Positions 43,826 to 52,273 of a DNA stretch of 64,000 nt are shown in pieces. The position numbers were made by a program, and so were the translations under genes. How positions within the stretch are numbered: position 1 is the first letter of the stretch; each line of letters opens with the position of its first letter. The notes under the pieces were generated by a model, which was not told where the DNA came from, did no database searches, and saw only the letters and a list, made by a program, of their open reading frames with translations. Source of the stretch: Halosimplex rubrum (GTDB taxonomy: Archaea > Halobacteriota > Halobacteria > Halobacteriales > Haloarculaceae); NCBI RefSeq assembly GCF_013415885.1, contig NZ_CP058910.1, positions 3,348,001 to 3,412,000 of the forward strand. The letters run 5' to 3'.

Positions 43826-44455
43826 ATGGTCAACCGGCTGAACACGGGCATCGATGTCCTCGATCGGAAGCTCGGGGGTGGAATCCCGGAGGGGAGCATC
43901 GTCGCTCTCAGCGCCCAGCCGGCCAGCCAGGCGGAGCTGTTCCTCTACGAACTCACCGCGACCCGCGGCACGCTGTACCTCTCGCTCGACCGCACCGCCC
44001 AGTCGGTCACGGCAAGCATCGAGCAGTCGCCCACCGACACCGGCGACCCCACGGTCCGCCACATCTCGGGCGAGGCGCCGCTGGACAACGCGAGCAAGCT
44101 CGTCAGCGCGCTCCCCGAGACCTCGAATCTCATCGTCGACCCGCTCGACGTGCTCGAGGCACAGGAGCCGCCGTCGCGGTACCGCTCCTTCATGAACGAC
44201 CTGCAGAACCACATCGTCAACACGGGCAGCCTCGCCATCGTCCACTGCCTCGACGGGCGCAGCGTGCCGCCGCTGCGCGACACCACCGAACACTTCGCGG
44301 ACGTGATCTTCGAGCTGAAGACCACGACCGACTCCGACGAGGTCGAGAACCGCCTCGCGATCCCCAAGTTCCGCGGCGGCCGCGCTCCGACCGACATCAT
44401 CAAGCTCGACCTCGTCGAGCAGGTCTCGATCGACACGAGCCGGGACATTGCCTAG
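43826..44455 (+). CDS. RAD55/KaiC-like protein without Walker A
   Basis: 209 aa. It begins like a RAD55/KaiC protein (GIDVLDRKLGGGIPEGSIVAL), but where a GxxxxGKT loop should be it reads SAQPASQAE, with no Lys. The Walker B strand NLIVDPLDVLEAQE (about 92-105) and the SLAIVHCLDG strand are recognisable. It probably keeps the fold without normal ATP hydrolysis. Similar HTR-like proteins are common in haloarchaea, often near sensors; function unknown. Confidence 0.8.
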   Translation: MVNRLNTGIDVLDRKLGGGIPEGSIVALSAQPASQAELFLYELTATRGTLYLSLDRTAQSVTASIEQSPTDTGDPTVRHISGEAPLDNASKLVSALPETSNLIVDPLDVLEAQEPPSRYRSFMNDLQNHIVNTGSLAIVHCLDGRSVPPLRDTTEHFADVIFELKTTTDSDEVENRLAIPKFRGGRAPTDIIKLDLVEQVSIDTSRDIA

Positions 44456-44501
44456 CCGTCTCGGGTCTGCTCTTTCTCCGGCAGTTCGCACGTCGAGGAT
44501 T

Positions 44502-45236
44502 TCAGCGCTTCAGGTCCGCGCCGTCACCGGACGGAACGTGCCCGAGCGCGAGCGCCGCGAGCAGGACGACGACGGCGACGAACAGGGAGACGACGGAGAC
44601 GAGCGGCACCGACGAGGGGCCGACGCCGTACAGGCCGGTCGCGGCGACGACGGCGACGACTCCGACTGCGAGGGACCCGACGAGGTGCGCCGCCGACGCT
44701 CCGACGGTCGCCCCCGCGCGGCCCACGTCGGCGCCGAGGCCGACCGCGTGGTCGGCGGCGTCCCACGCCAGGATCGTCGCGGCGAGGGCGACGAGCAGCG
44801 AGATCCGGCCGGTCGCGGCCAGGAACCCCCGTACGACCACGGCGGCGACCGAGAGCGCGGTCGCGAGGGCGACCAGTCGGCCGGCCCACGAGCGACGCAG
44901 CGGGACGAGGCCGACGGCGAGCACGCCCGGTCCGAGCGTCCCGAGGACGAGCGCCGCCTTCGTGACTAAACCGGCGGGGTAGACGACCGCGAGCCCGACC
45001 GCGACGAGGACGGTCACGAGTCCGACCGACAGCGCGAGCGGGGCGACCAGCCGACGGCCGCGGAATCGCAGATAGCCGCCGGCGAGGAGACACCCGGTTC
45101 CGACCGCGTCGACGGCCACGACGGCGAACTCAGACGGGTCGGTCGCGAGCAGTGCCGCCGCGCTCAGTGCGGCGACCACCGCGACCGCACTACCCGGGAA
45201 CGCCGGGCCTCTATCGGGCGAGCGGTCGACACCCAT
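44502..45236 (-). CDS. DUF7519-like multi-pass membrane protein
   Basis: 244 aa from ATG 45236 (a GTG at 45248 is an alternative). It is nearly all hydrophobic, with about seven or eight helices and one conserved charged turn (RSWAGRLVAL). It is the last gene of the DUF4129-DUF7269-DUF58 operon; its start lies 1 nt beyond the DUF58 stop. Its role is unknown; gene order is the main evidence for the family. Confidence 0.7.
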   Translation of the reverse strand: MGVDRSPDRGPAFPGSAVAVVAALSAAALLATDPSEFAVVAVDAVGTGCLLAGGYLRFRGRRLVAPLALSVGLVTVLVAVGLAVVYPAGLVTKAALVLGTLGPGVLAVGLVPLRRSWAGRLVALATALSVAAVVVRGFLAATGRISLLVALAATILAWDAADHAVGLGADVGRAGATVGASAAHLVGSLAVGVVAVVAATGLYGVGPSSVPLVSVVSLFVAVVVLLAALALGHVPSGDGADLKR

Positions 45237-45237
45237 C

Positions 45238-46686
45238 TCAGCGGTCACCTCCGCCGGCCCGAGACCACCGCACGGGGTCGCCGGGTCGCCAGTCGCCGAC
45301 CGGGACGCCCGTGGACCGCAACGCCTCGATCCGGTTGCGGCGCTCGACGCCGACGACCTCGGCCCCCAGCGATCCGTCGCCCGTCACGTCCGGGCTGAGC
45401 GTCGCGACGCCCCGTCCCCGTTCGGCGGCGCGGCGCGCGACGTCGACGCCGAACTCGTCGAGCAGCGGCGTCACCAGCACGAACTCTACGGCGCCGCCGG
45501 TCCGTTCCAGCACCTCGTCGACCTGCCCCCGGAACTCGTCGGCCGAACCCGACGGGACCGCCGGTCCGCCGGCGCCGTCGGTCGCTGCAGCGGGGTCCGC
45601 AGCCGCGTTCCCACCGTCGGACGCGGCGCTCGGGCCGTCGGTCGAGTCGGTCAGCAGCGTCGTGATTCGTTCGCGGTGGTGGCGACCGCCGCCGGGGCCG
45701 ACCAGTTCGAACCGGGGGCCGAGGCGGGCGACGCCGACCCGGGCCCCGCGGTCGAGCAGCGTCGTCGCGAGGGCGGCCGCCGCGGCCCCGCCGGCGGTCA
45801 CGGCGTCCGCGTCGCCGTCACCGGCTCGGCGGACCGACCGCGGCCGCGCATCGAGACAGACGACGACCGACCGCCGGCGGTCCGGTCGGTACTCGACGGT
45901 CGTCAGGTCGCCGGTGCGGGCGTAGCGCCGCCAGTCGATCCGGTCGGCGGGGTCGCCCGGTCGATACTCCCGAGTGCGGTCGAACTCGACGCCCGACCCG
46001 CTCGCGTCGACGACCGTCCGTCCCGTCGCCCGCGCCGTCCGCCGGGGCGGCGGGACCCCTTCGACCGGGACCGAACACTCCAGGGTCGACACGGCTTCGG
46101 TATCGTCCGTCTCACCGTCTCCGTCGGCTTCGCCGGTCTCGTTCGCCTCGTCGGCGCGACCGGACCCGGTTCCGACCCCGAGCTCGGTCTCGACGCGGAC
46201 GCCGCCGCTACGGTCGTAGCAGGTCACCGTCGCCGGTTCGAACCGATGGGTTCCGAGTTCGGCCTCGACGACGTAGCGGACGGTCGCGGACTCGCCAGGC
46301 CCGAGCGCGACGGCGCGGCGGGGCGTCCCGCCCCTGACCGCCAGCCTCGGCGGGACGCCGTCGACGAACCGAACGTCCGGCAGGGTCCGCGACCCCGTGT
46401 TCGTCAGCGTCGCTGTGACGGTCACCGCGTCGCCGTACGCGGGCGAGGCGTCGTCGACGGCCCGCGTGAGCGCGAGGGTGGCCGTCGGCCCGGCCGTCAC
46501 GAGCGGATAGGCCGTGTAGGCGAGACCGACGACGGCCGCGAGGAGCAGCGCCGGGCGTCCGAAGTAGACTCCGGCCGACCCGACCACGAGCGCGACCGCC
46601 ACGGCGGTCAGCCACCGTCCAGTCCGTTCGCCCCCGGAGAGCCCGTCGCCGGAGTCGTTCGAGGTCCCGTCGCCGCCGTCGGTCAC
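45238..46686 (-). CDS. DUF58 domain-containing protein
   Basis: 482 aa from a GTG start at 46686 that forms a GTGA overlap with the gene before it. Two N-terminal membrane helices (about 25-65) are followed by a beta-rich domain (TLTNTGSRTLPDV...), then the DUF58 core with EFDRTREYRPGDPADRIDWRRYARTGDL (about 243-270) and a vWA-like tail. A low-complexity insertion is seen near 360-400. DUF58 proteins normally pair with MoxR ATPases and are thought to act in complex assembly at the membrane. Confidence 0.88.
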   Translation of the reverse strand: MTDGGDGTSNDSGDGLSGGERTGRWLTAVAVALVVGSAGVYFGRPALLLAAVVGLAYTAYPLVTAGPTATLALTRAVDDASPAYGDAVTVTATLTNTGSRTLPDVRFVDGVPPRLAVRGGTPRRAVALGPGESATVRYVVEAELGTHRFEPATVTCYDRSGGVRVETELGVGTGSGRADEANETGEADGDGETDDTEAVSTLECSVPVEGVPPPRRTARATGRTVVDASGSGVEFDRTREYRPGDPADRIDWRRYARTGDLTTVEYRPDRRRSVVVCLDARPRSVRRAGDGDADAVTAGGAAAAALATTLLDRGARVGVARLGPRFELVGPGGGRHHRERITTLLTDSTDGPSAASDGGNAAADPAAATDGAGGPAVPSGSADEFRGQVDEVLERTGGAVEFVLVTPLLDEFGVDVARRAAERGRGVATLSPDVTGDGSLGAEVVGVERRNRIEALRSTGVPVGDWRPGDPVRWSRAGGGDR

Positions 46687-47282
46687 GGCTCGTCCCTCCC
46701 ATCGGCCGCGACGACGGCGCGAGCGGCCCGGCGCGCCTGGTACCGGGACGCGAGCCGCGTCGAGATCCGCCGCCGTAGGCGGACGCGACGCGGTTCGATC
46801 GAGTCGCCGAGGAACGCGGCGGCCGCGTCGTCGTCGGTCCAGTCGCCGTTCTCGACGAGGCGCTCGGCTCGCTCCCGAGAGACCGACCGCCGACGCGCGA
46901 CCGTCCGAACCGCGGTCTCCCGGAGCCGGTCGCGCAGCCGCTGGCGCGCCGCTTCCGTGCGGTGACCCGACGGGAACACGCCCCCGAGCGCCTCGTCGAA
47001 GTCGGCGCCGGTCCGGGGGACGGTTGTCGCGGACTCCGGCGTCTCCGCCGACACGGTCGACGAGCGGCCGAGCAGCCATTGGTGGTTCACGACGAGCGCG
47101 AGCGCGCAAACGGCCACCGTCGCGAACCCCGCGACCACGGCCGAATCACCCCACGGGGGGCGCACCCACTCGGACGGAACGACGCCCGCGGTCACCGCCC
47201 AGTCGAGGGCGAGTGCGAACGCGAGCGCCACGGCGCCGACGGCGGTCGTCGCTCGCCGGATCCGGGTTCTCCACCCCGTCAT
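46683..47282 (-). CDS. DUF7269-like membrane protein
   Basis: 199 aa. Two hydrophobic helices (about 12-35 and 46-66) lead a soluble, helical, Arg-rich domain (EAARQRLRDRLRETAVRTVARRR...). The C terminus overlaps the DUF58 gene. This protein type is known from haloarchaeal DUF58 operons, where it probably helps the membrane complex. It overlaps the preceding gene by 4 nt (47279-47282). Confidence 0.72.
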   Translation of the reverse strand: MTGWRTRIRRATTAVGAVALAFALALDWAVTAGVVPSEWVRPPWGDSAVVAGFATVAVCALALVVNHQWLLGRSSTVSAETPESATTVPRTGADFDEALGGVFPSGHRTEAARQRLRDRLRETAVRTVARRRSVSRERAERLVENGDWTDDDAAAAFLGDSIEPRRVRLRRRISTRLASRYQARRAARAVVAADGRDEP

Positions 47283-47989
47283 CCGGCCTCGTCCCCCTCG
47301 TCGTCGGCCAGCGCCCGCCGGGCCCGACGGACGGCGGTCCGCCGGGGTTCGGCGGGCGGCTCCCCACCGTACCTGCTCGCTCGGAACGCCTCCGTGAGGG
47401 TCTCGACCGCCTCGGGGTCCAGCCCCGATTCGACCGCGGTTCGGCTGACCTCCGCGGGCGTGCGAGCGGCCGGGTCGGCGATGTCTGCGCGCTCGACGAG
47501 ATCGACCCAGGCCCGTGCGACCGTCTCGTCGGGGTCACCCCGCGGCCACGCCGCCGGGGTGCGACCTCCGTCGTCGCCGGCCGACGGACCGCCCGTTCGC
47601 CGACGACGGGCCAGGCTACCGAGACCGCCGCCCCGCCGAGAGACGAGGGTCGCCAGGGTCAGGACCGTGACCGCGCCGACCAGCGCGAGTCGGTGCCGGT
47701 AGACCGCGCCCACCGCGGCGAGCAGCGCCCGGAACGTGGACCCGCCACCGATCCCGCCGCCGGTCATCTCGAAGGGGATCCCGAACACCGAGAGCAACGC
47801 CTCGACGAGTGCGAACAGCAGCGCGAACAGGGACGTCCCGCCGGCGGTCGAGCCTCCCGGGTCGGGCGCGACCGGCGTCGAGAGCGACCCGTCGAGCGCC
47901 GTCGCCGCGCTCGCGAGCGCGACCGCACAGAGCGCGGCGGCTGTCGCTGCGAGCGCGCGCTTCCGGCCGGTCGGTCCTCGGTGCTGCAT
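47279..47989 (-). CDS. DUF4129 domain-containing protein
   Basis: 236 aa. An N-terminal signal-like helix, a second helix near 96-113 (HRLALVGAVTVLTLATLVS), and a C-terminal DUF4129 domain with TPAEVSRTAVESG and LTEAFRASRYGGEPP. DUF4129 is often found in transglutaminase/DUF58/MoxR operons. It is the first gene of this four-gene operon, whose members overlap or nearly touch. Confidence 0.82.
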   Translation of the reverse strand: MQHRGPTGRKRALAATAAALCAVALASAATALDGSLSTPVAPDPGGSTAGGTSLFALLFALVEALLSVFGIPFEMTGGGIGGGSTFRALLAAVGAVYRHRLALVGAVTVLTLATLVSRRGGGLGSLARRRRTGGPSAGDDGGRTPAAWPRGDPDETVARAWVDLVERADIADPAARTPAEVSRTAVESGLDPEAVETLTEAFRASRYGGEPPAEPRRTAVRRARRALADDEGDEAG

Positions 47990-48149
47990 GTACTGGAGGG
48001 AGTTGGGGTTCGAGACGGAGTTCTCCGGGGACGAGCGGTCGAGTGGCGTCGTGAGTGTGCTGTCGACGGGCAGTCTGATAAACGTCGGGTCCGACGGCGC
48101 GGCGGGTCCGGCCCACAGATTGAAACCGCTCTGTCACGTTGGGCCGGCT

Positions 48150-48545
48150 ATGGCCGACGAACGATACCAGCCGCTCCTCCAGTTGGTTCACAGCAGAGCC
48201 GGCGACGCCTTCCGCGGGGCGGTCCGGTACGACGCCGACGGCTGGGACGCGCTGTATCTCCGCGACGACGTAGCGACCGAGGACCTGAAAAACGCGCTTC
48301 CGACCATCACGGACCGGGCGCGCGCCAACGAGTCGATCGTCCCTCCCGAGCAGTACGACCGGCTCGGCGAGCGGCAGGCGACCGTCGAACTGCACGACCG
48401 CGCCGCGGTCCTCCACTTCCGTGAGTCCGCGGACAGCGGTATCGTCGTCTCGCTCGACCGGGAGGTCGCCCAGGGGCTCGGACAGTTCGTCAACAGCTGT
48501 AACGCGGTGCTGGACGGGGGACAGCCGCGCGGCGCCGACGGCTGA
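48150..48545 (+). CDS. DUF7522-like conserved haloarchaeal protein
   Basis: 131 aa from ATG 48150. A single alpha/beta domain: YQPLLQLVHSRAGDAFRGAVRYDADGWDALYLRDDV, then ATVELHDRAAVLHFRE and a C-terminal GLGQFVNSCNAVL. I recognise it only as a conserved haloarchaeal small protein with no proven role. It is divergent from the DUF4129 operon and converges on the FKBP gene. Confidence 0.68.
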   Translation: MADERYQPLLQLVHSRAGDAFRGAVRYDADGWDALYLRDDVATEDLKNALPTITDRARANESIVPPEQYDRLGERQATVELHDRAAVLHFRESADSGIVVSLDREVAQGLGQFVNSCNAVLDGGQPRGADG

Positions 48546-48574
48546 GACCGGGGGAAAACGCGGCGTCGGCGCGC

Positions 48575-49537
48575 TTACTCCTCGGCGCCTTCGAGTTCGT
48601 CGACGATCTCCTCGGCGTCGATGTCCTCGTCTTCGAGCGCCTCTTCGAGTTCGGCGCCCTCCGCGCCGCCCATACCGCCCATCATGCCGCCCATGCCGCC
48701 CATCATGCCCATGCCGCCGCCGAGCTCCTCCTGGACGATGATGCGGTCGATGTCGAGCAGGTTCGTGAGCTGCTGGGCGATCTGCTGTTTGCCCATCATC
48801 CACTGCTGGTTCATCGTCAGCTGCGGCGTCGCCTCGATGTACAGCGTCTCCTTCTCGACCTCGACGGTCTCGTACTCGGGCTCGCTCTCCTCGTCCTCCT
48901 CGTCGTCATCGTCCTCGACGAGTTGCTCCTCCTCGACGGTGTCCGTCTCGAACCACACGTCGAGGTCCATGTCGAGGAACACGTCGAGCAGCGCGCTCGC
49001 GCGCTGTTCGCGGTCCTCGACCTCCGAGAGGACCTCCCAGTCGTACTCGATGTCCTCGCCGGCGAGCGGGTGGTTGAAGTCGACGCGGGCGCGGCCGCCG
49101 ATGATCGTGTTGATGTGGCCGTGCTCGCCGTCGATGTCGACGTGCGCACCGGGGTAGCGGTCGTCCTCGGGGATGCGGTCGGCGCTGATGGTGCGGACCT
49201 CCTCGTCGTCGAACTCGCCGAACGCGTCGACGGCCGGGACGGTCACGGTACCGGTGTCGCCGACCTCGCTACCGACGATGTCCTCCTCGACGGCGTCGAA
49301 GACGTGGCCCTCGCCGAGGACGATCGTGCGGGGACCGAACTCCTGGTCCTCGCCGACGCCCTCCTCCTCGGCGACCTCGGGGTCGGTCGTGTCGACCAGG
49401 TCGCCGCCCTCGACCGTGCGGGCGGTGTAGTCCAGTTCGATGAAGTCGCCGTGCTGGAGTCCCTCGGCTTCGGCCTGTTCCTCGGTCTCCTCGGCTGCGT
49501 CCTGCGCTGTCTCCTCGGACTCGGACTCGTTGCTCAT
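48575..49537 (-). CDS. FKBP-type peptidyl-prolyl isomerase (SlyD-like) with GGM-rich tail
   Basis: 320 aa. The FKBP domain (about 28-190) includes GDFIELDYTARTVEGGDLVDTT and VLGEGHVFDAVEEDIVG, with an IF-domain insert (ADRIPEDDRYPGAHVDIDGEHGHINTI, then DFNHPLAGE), as in long-type archaeal FKBPs and SlyD. An acidic linker and a second, mostly helical domain follow. Near the end is a GGGMGMMGGMGGMMGGMGG-like stretch resembling the GGM tail of GroEL. It likely folds cytosolic proteins. A TATA box lies 24-29 bp upstream. Confidence 0.92.
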   Translation of the reverse strand: MSNESESEETAQDAAEETEEQAEAEGLQHGDFIELDYTARTVEGGDLVDTTDPEVAEEEGVGEDQEFGPRTIVLGEGHVFDAVEEDIVGSEVGDTGTVTVPAVDAFGEFDDEEVRTISADRIPEDDRYPGAHVDIDGEHGHINTIIGGRARVDFNHPLAGEDIEYDWEVLSEVEDREQRASALLDVFLDMDLDVWFETDTVEEEQLVEDDDDEEDEESEPEYETVEVEKETLYIEATPQLTMNQQWMMGKQQIAQQLTNLLDIDRIIVQEELGGGMGMMGGMGGMMGGMGGAEGAELEEALEDEDIDAEEIVDELEGAEE

Positions 49538-49560
49538 ACCGACACGACTCGCGTTGCACT

Positions 49561-49566
49561 CTTAAG
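49561..49566 (-). promoter_or_regulatory. TATA-like box of the FKBP gene
   Basis: CTTAAG is 24-29 bp upstream of ATG 49537, typical leaderless spacing. Confidence 0.45.
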
Positions 49567-49631
49567 AACAACGTTTCGGGGCTATCGCACCGGAGCCGGG
49601 ACGCCGCCGGGCGTGCGGGCGGGACCGGGCG

Positions 49632-50204
49632 TCACGCGACCTCGGACGGTCCGGTGGCGAGCCGTCCCTCGACGAAGGCGGCGAAGTCGTCGGTGAACGA
49701 CTCGACCTCGGCCCAGTCGGTGTACTCGTAGTCACGCGAGGTATCGGTGTCGCCGGTCGCCTCGCGGGCGATCCGTTTCATCAGCAGCCGCTTGAGGAAG
49801 CCGTACTTCGAGTAGCGGAGCGCGCCGCCGAACCGGGCGATCCGGTCGGGGTGAAAGCCGGTGTCTTCGAGGAACTCCTCGACGTATCGGGCGGCCTCGG
49901 CGCGGCGTTCGGGGTCGTCGCCGACCGAGGACAGCGAGACCTGGAAGAACGCGGTCGGCAGCGCCGCGAGCGCGTCGGCGTTCGCGTCGACGAACGAGCG
50001 GATCGACGCCTGGTGTTTCCCGACGTGGATCGAGGATCCGACCACGACCGCGTCGAAGTCGGCCAGCGAGTAGTCGGTCTCCAGCGCGCCCGCGTCGACG
50101 GCCGTCGCGTCGTGGCTCCGGTTGCGCAGGCGCGCGGCGATCCGGTCGGCGATCTTCGCGGTCTGTCCCTCGCTCGATCCGTAGCAGACCAGAAACGAGC
50201 CCAT
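49632..50204 (-). CDS. HemG-like flavodoxin-domain protein
   Basis: 190 aa. The FMN loop CYGSSEGQTAKIA (about 7-19) and the flavodoxin-like segment FDAVVVGSSIHVGKHQ (about 49-64) are clear, and the C-terminal part (RFGGALRYSKYGFLKRLLMKRIA) matches HemG, the FMN-dependent protoporphyrinogen oxidase. Whether it is a true oxidase for heme synthesis or a related flavodoxin is uncertain. It stands alone with gaps on both sides. Confidence 0.8.
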   Translation of the reverse strand: MGSFLVCYGSSEGQTAKIADRIAARLRNRSHDATAVDAGALETDYSLADFDAVVVGSSIHVGKHQASIRSFVDANADALAALPTAFFQVSLSSVGDDPERRAEAARYVEEFLEDTGFHPDRIARFGGALRYSKYGFLKRLLMKRIAREATGDTDTSRDYEYTDWAEVESFTDDFAAFVEGRLATGPSEVA

Positions 50205-50325
50205 GGCAACCCGACGCCGGGCGGAGTGAAAAACACCGCGTCGCTTCGCCCGGTAAGGCCGGATTTGTCGCAGGTAAGGTCCGCCGACGGTCGCGAGCGG
50301 GCGACCGAACCGGCGGTAGGCTCCC

Positions 50326-51240
50326 TCAGTACTCGACGCGTGACCGGAACTCGGGGACGCCTTCGACGCCGAGGTCGACTTCGAACAGCGCGCCCGCGCC
50401 GTCGCCCTCCTCCTCGCGGGTGCCGGCCGGGCCCTCGCCGGGGCCGAGCGCGGTCGTCACGTAGGCGGTCCCGTAGTCGGGGTCGCCGAAGGTGACCGCC
50501 GACACCTTCTTCGCCGGGAACTCGACCCGCGCCAGTTCCGTTCCGTCGGGGTCGTAGCGGGCGATCCGGCCGCCGTCCCAGAAGGCCGCCCAGACGCAGC
50601 CCTCCGCGTCGACGGTCATCCCGTCGGGATGGCCGTCCAGGTCGCTCGCGTCGAGGAACGGCTCCCGGTCGGAGAGCTCGCCCGTCGCCCGGTCGTAGCG
50701 GTACCGCGAGATCCGACCGGCCTCGGTCTCCGTGAAGTAGAGCTCCTGGCGGTCCGGGGTGAACCCGAGCCCGTTCGAGAGCTGGGCGTCTTCGACGGCG
50801 ACCGACAGCGAGCCGTCGGTGTCGAGCCGGTAGAGCGTCCCGGGCTCGCCGTCCGGGGTCGGCATCGTCCCGCAGAACACGCGGCCCTCCGGATCGGCGA
50901 TCACGTCGTTGAACCGCGATTCGCTCTCCCCGTCGATGGATTCGACGAGGGGGTCGCCGAGCCCCGATTCGGGGGACCACGGCTGGATCCGGCCCTCGTC
51001 GCAGAACAGGAGCAACTCGCCTGACTCCTGGATCGTGAACCCGCCGATGGCCCCCTCGGAATCGAGGACGCGCTCGTGGGACTCCTCGGCGGGGTCGTAG
51101 CGGTAGAGGTCGGCCGAGGGGATGTCGAGGAAGTAGACGACCGCCTCGTCGGGATGGTAGAGCGGCCCCTCGCCGGTGTGACAGCGCGTGTCGGCGACCC
51201 GTCGGGGGTCCGGCGCGTCGTCGGCGCCGTCGGTCGCCAT
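50326..51240 (-). CDS. SMP-30/gluconolactonase family protein
   Basis: 304 aa, a six-bladed propeller. The metal-binding pattern includes HTGEGPLYHPDEAVVYFLDI (first Glu), ESRFNDVIADPEGRVFCGTM (Asn/Asp), and LSNGLGFTPDRQELYFTET (Asn), then DGHPDGMTVDAEG. It should hydrolyse an aldonolactone. The mannonate dehydratase gene lies directly upstream with a 1-nt gap, so the two form an operon and may act in the same sugar-acid pathway. Confidence 0.9.
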   Translation of the reverse strand: MATDGADDAPDPRRVADTRCHTGEGPLYHPDEAVVYFLDIPSADLYRYDPAEESHERVLDSEGAIGGFTIQESGELLLFCDEGRIQPWSPESGLGDPLVESIDGESESRFNDVIADPEGRVFCGTMPTPDGEPGTLYRLDTDGSLSVAVEDAQLSNGLGFTPDRQELYFTETEAGRISRYRYDRATGELSDREPFLDASDLDGHPDGMTVDAEGCVWAAFWDGGRIARYDPDGTELARVEFPAKKVSAVTFGDPDYGTAYVTTALGPGEGPAGTREEEGDGAGALFEVDLGVEGVPEFRSRVEY

Positions 51241-51241
51241 C

Positions 51242-52207
51242 TCAGGCACCCCCCTCTGCGGATTCGAGCAGACCGCGCATGTAGCCGATCGCGAAGAGCC
51301 GTCCCTTGGTGTGATAGCCCGGGTTCGAGTTGTCCTCGCCGGCCATCGTCGGGACGTGGTCGGGACGCATCGGGCCGTCGAAGCCGACATCGACGAACGC
51401 GTCCATCGCGGCCTGCATGTCCGTCGGGCCGTCGTCGTGCCAGGTCTCGACGAAGCGGTCGGCGTCGCCCGCCACGTCGCGGAAGTGCGCGAAGTTGATC
51501 CTCTCGCCGAAGTGTCGGATCGTCTCGGGGATGTCGACGCCCATCGCGGCGAAGTTGCCCTGGCAGAACGTGACGCCGTTGTACTCGCTGTCGACGATGT
51601 CCAGCACGCGGTCGTAGTTCTCGACGCTGTTGGCGATCCGCGGGATCTCACCCACGGACTCGCGCGGCGGGTCGTCGGGGTGGAGCCCGAGCTTGACACC
51701 GGCCTCCTCGGCGACCGGGACGACCGCCTCCAGGAAGTACTCGATGGCCTCCCACACCTGCTCGCGAGTCACGTCCGCCGCGTCGGCCCCGGGGCCGGTC
51801 CGCATCTTCGCGTTGTCGTAGCCGGTGGTGTACGACCCGCCCCGGGACTGGAGGTGGGCCTCGGTGCGCGCCCAGCGGACGCCGGCCATCCAGTCGTAGC
51901 AGACGACGGGGATATCCAGGTCACCGCAGTCCCGGAGGAACTGTTTGAACTCCGTGATGTCCTCGTCGCGCCCCTCCAGGCCGAGTCGGATGCGGTCGCT
52001 GATGGGGACGCTGCCCTCCAGCACGCCGAACGCCAGGCCGGCGTCTTCGAGCCAGTTCTTCGTCCCCAGCAGGTCGTCGTACGACCAGTGTGTCTTGTCG
52101 TCGCCCACCTCCAGCGGGTGGACGACCGCCTGTTCGACGCCCATCTGCTTCGCGAGCTGCCAGCGTTCGTCGGGCTGGCGGGGTAAAACGAGCGATAGCT
52201 GGACCAT
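51242..52207 (-). CDS. uxuA: Mannonate dehydratase
   Basis: 321 aa. The TIM-barrel UxuA family is recognised by GLHPDDPP (metal site), VTFCQGNFAAMG, INFAHFRDV and MRPDHVPTMAGE. The enzyme removes water from D-mannonate to give 2-keto-3-deoxygluconate, the entry to the Entner-Doudoroff-like steps in haloarchaea. The SMP-30 lactonase gene follows with a 1-nt gap. It is part of a wider sugar-acid cluster. Confidence 0.93.
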   Translation of the reverse strand: MVQLSLVLPRQPDERWQLAKQMGVEQAVVHPLEVGDDKTHWSYDDLLGTKNWLEDAGLAFGVLEGSVPISDRIRLGLEGRDEDITEFKQFLRDCGDLDIPVVCYDWMAGVRWARTEAHLQSRGGSYTTGYDNAKMRTGPGADAADVTREQVWEAIEYFLEAVVPVAEEAGVKLGLHPDDPPRESVGEIPRIANSVENYDRVLDIVDSEYNGVTFCQGNFAAMGVDIPETIRHFGERINFAHFRDVAGDADRFVETWHDDGPTDMQAAMDAFVDVGFDGPMRPDHVPTMAGEDNSNPGYHTKGRLFAIGYMRGLLESAEGGA

Positions 52208-52273
52208 ACTCGCCGTTGGACGCCTCTCCGTTATCGGCGTTCCGGTCGCGGAAGGGGGCGCGGGAGGGGCAAC

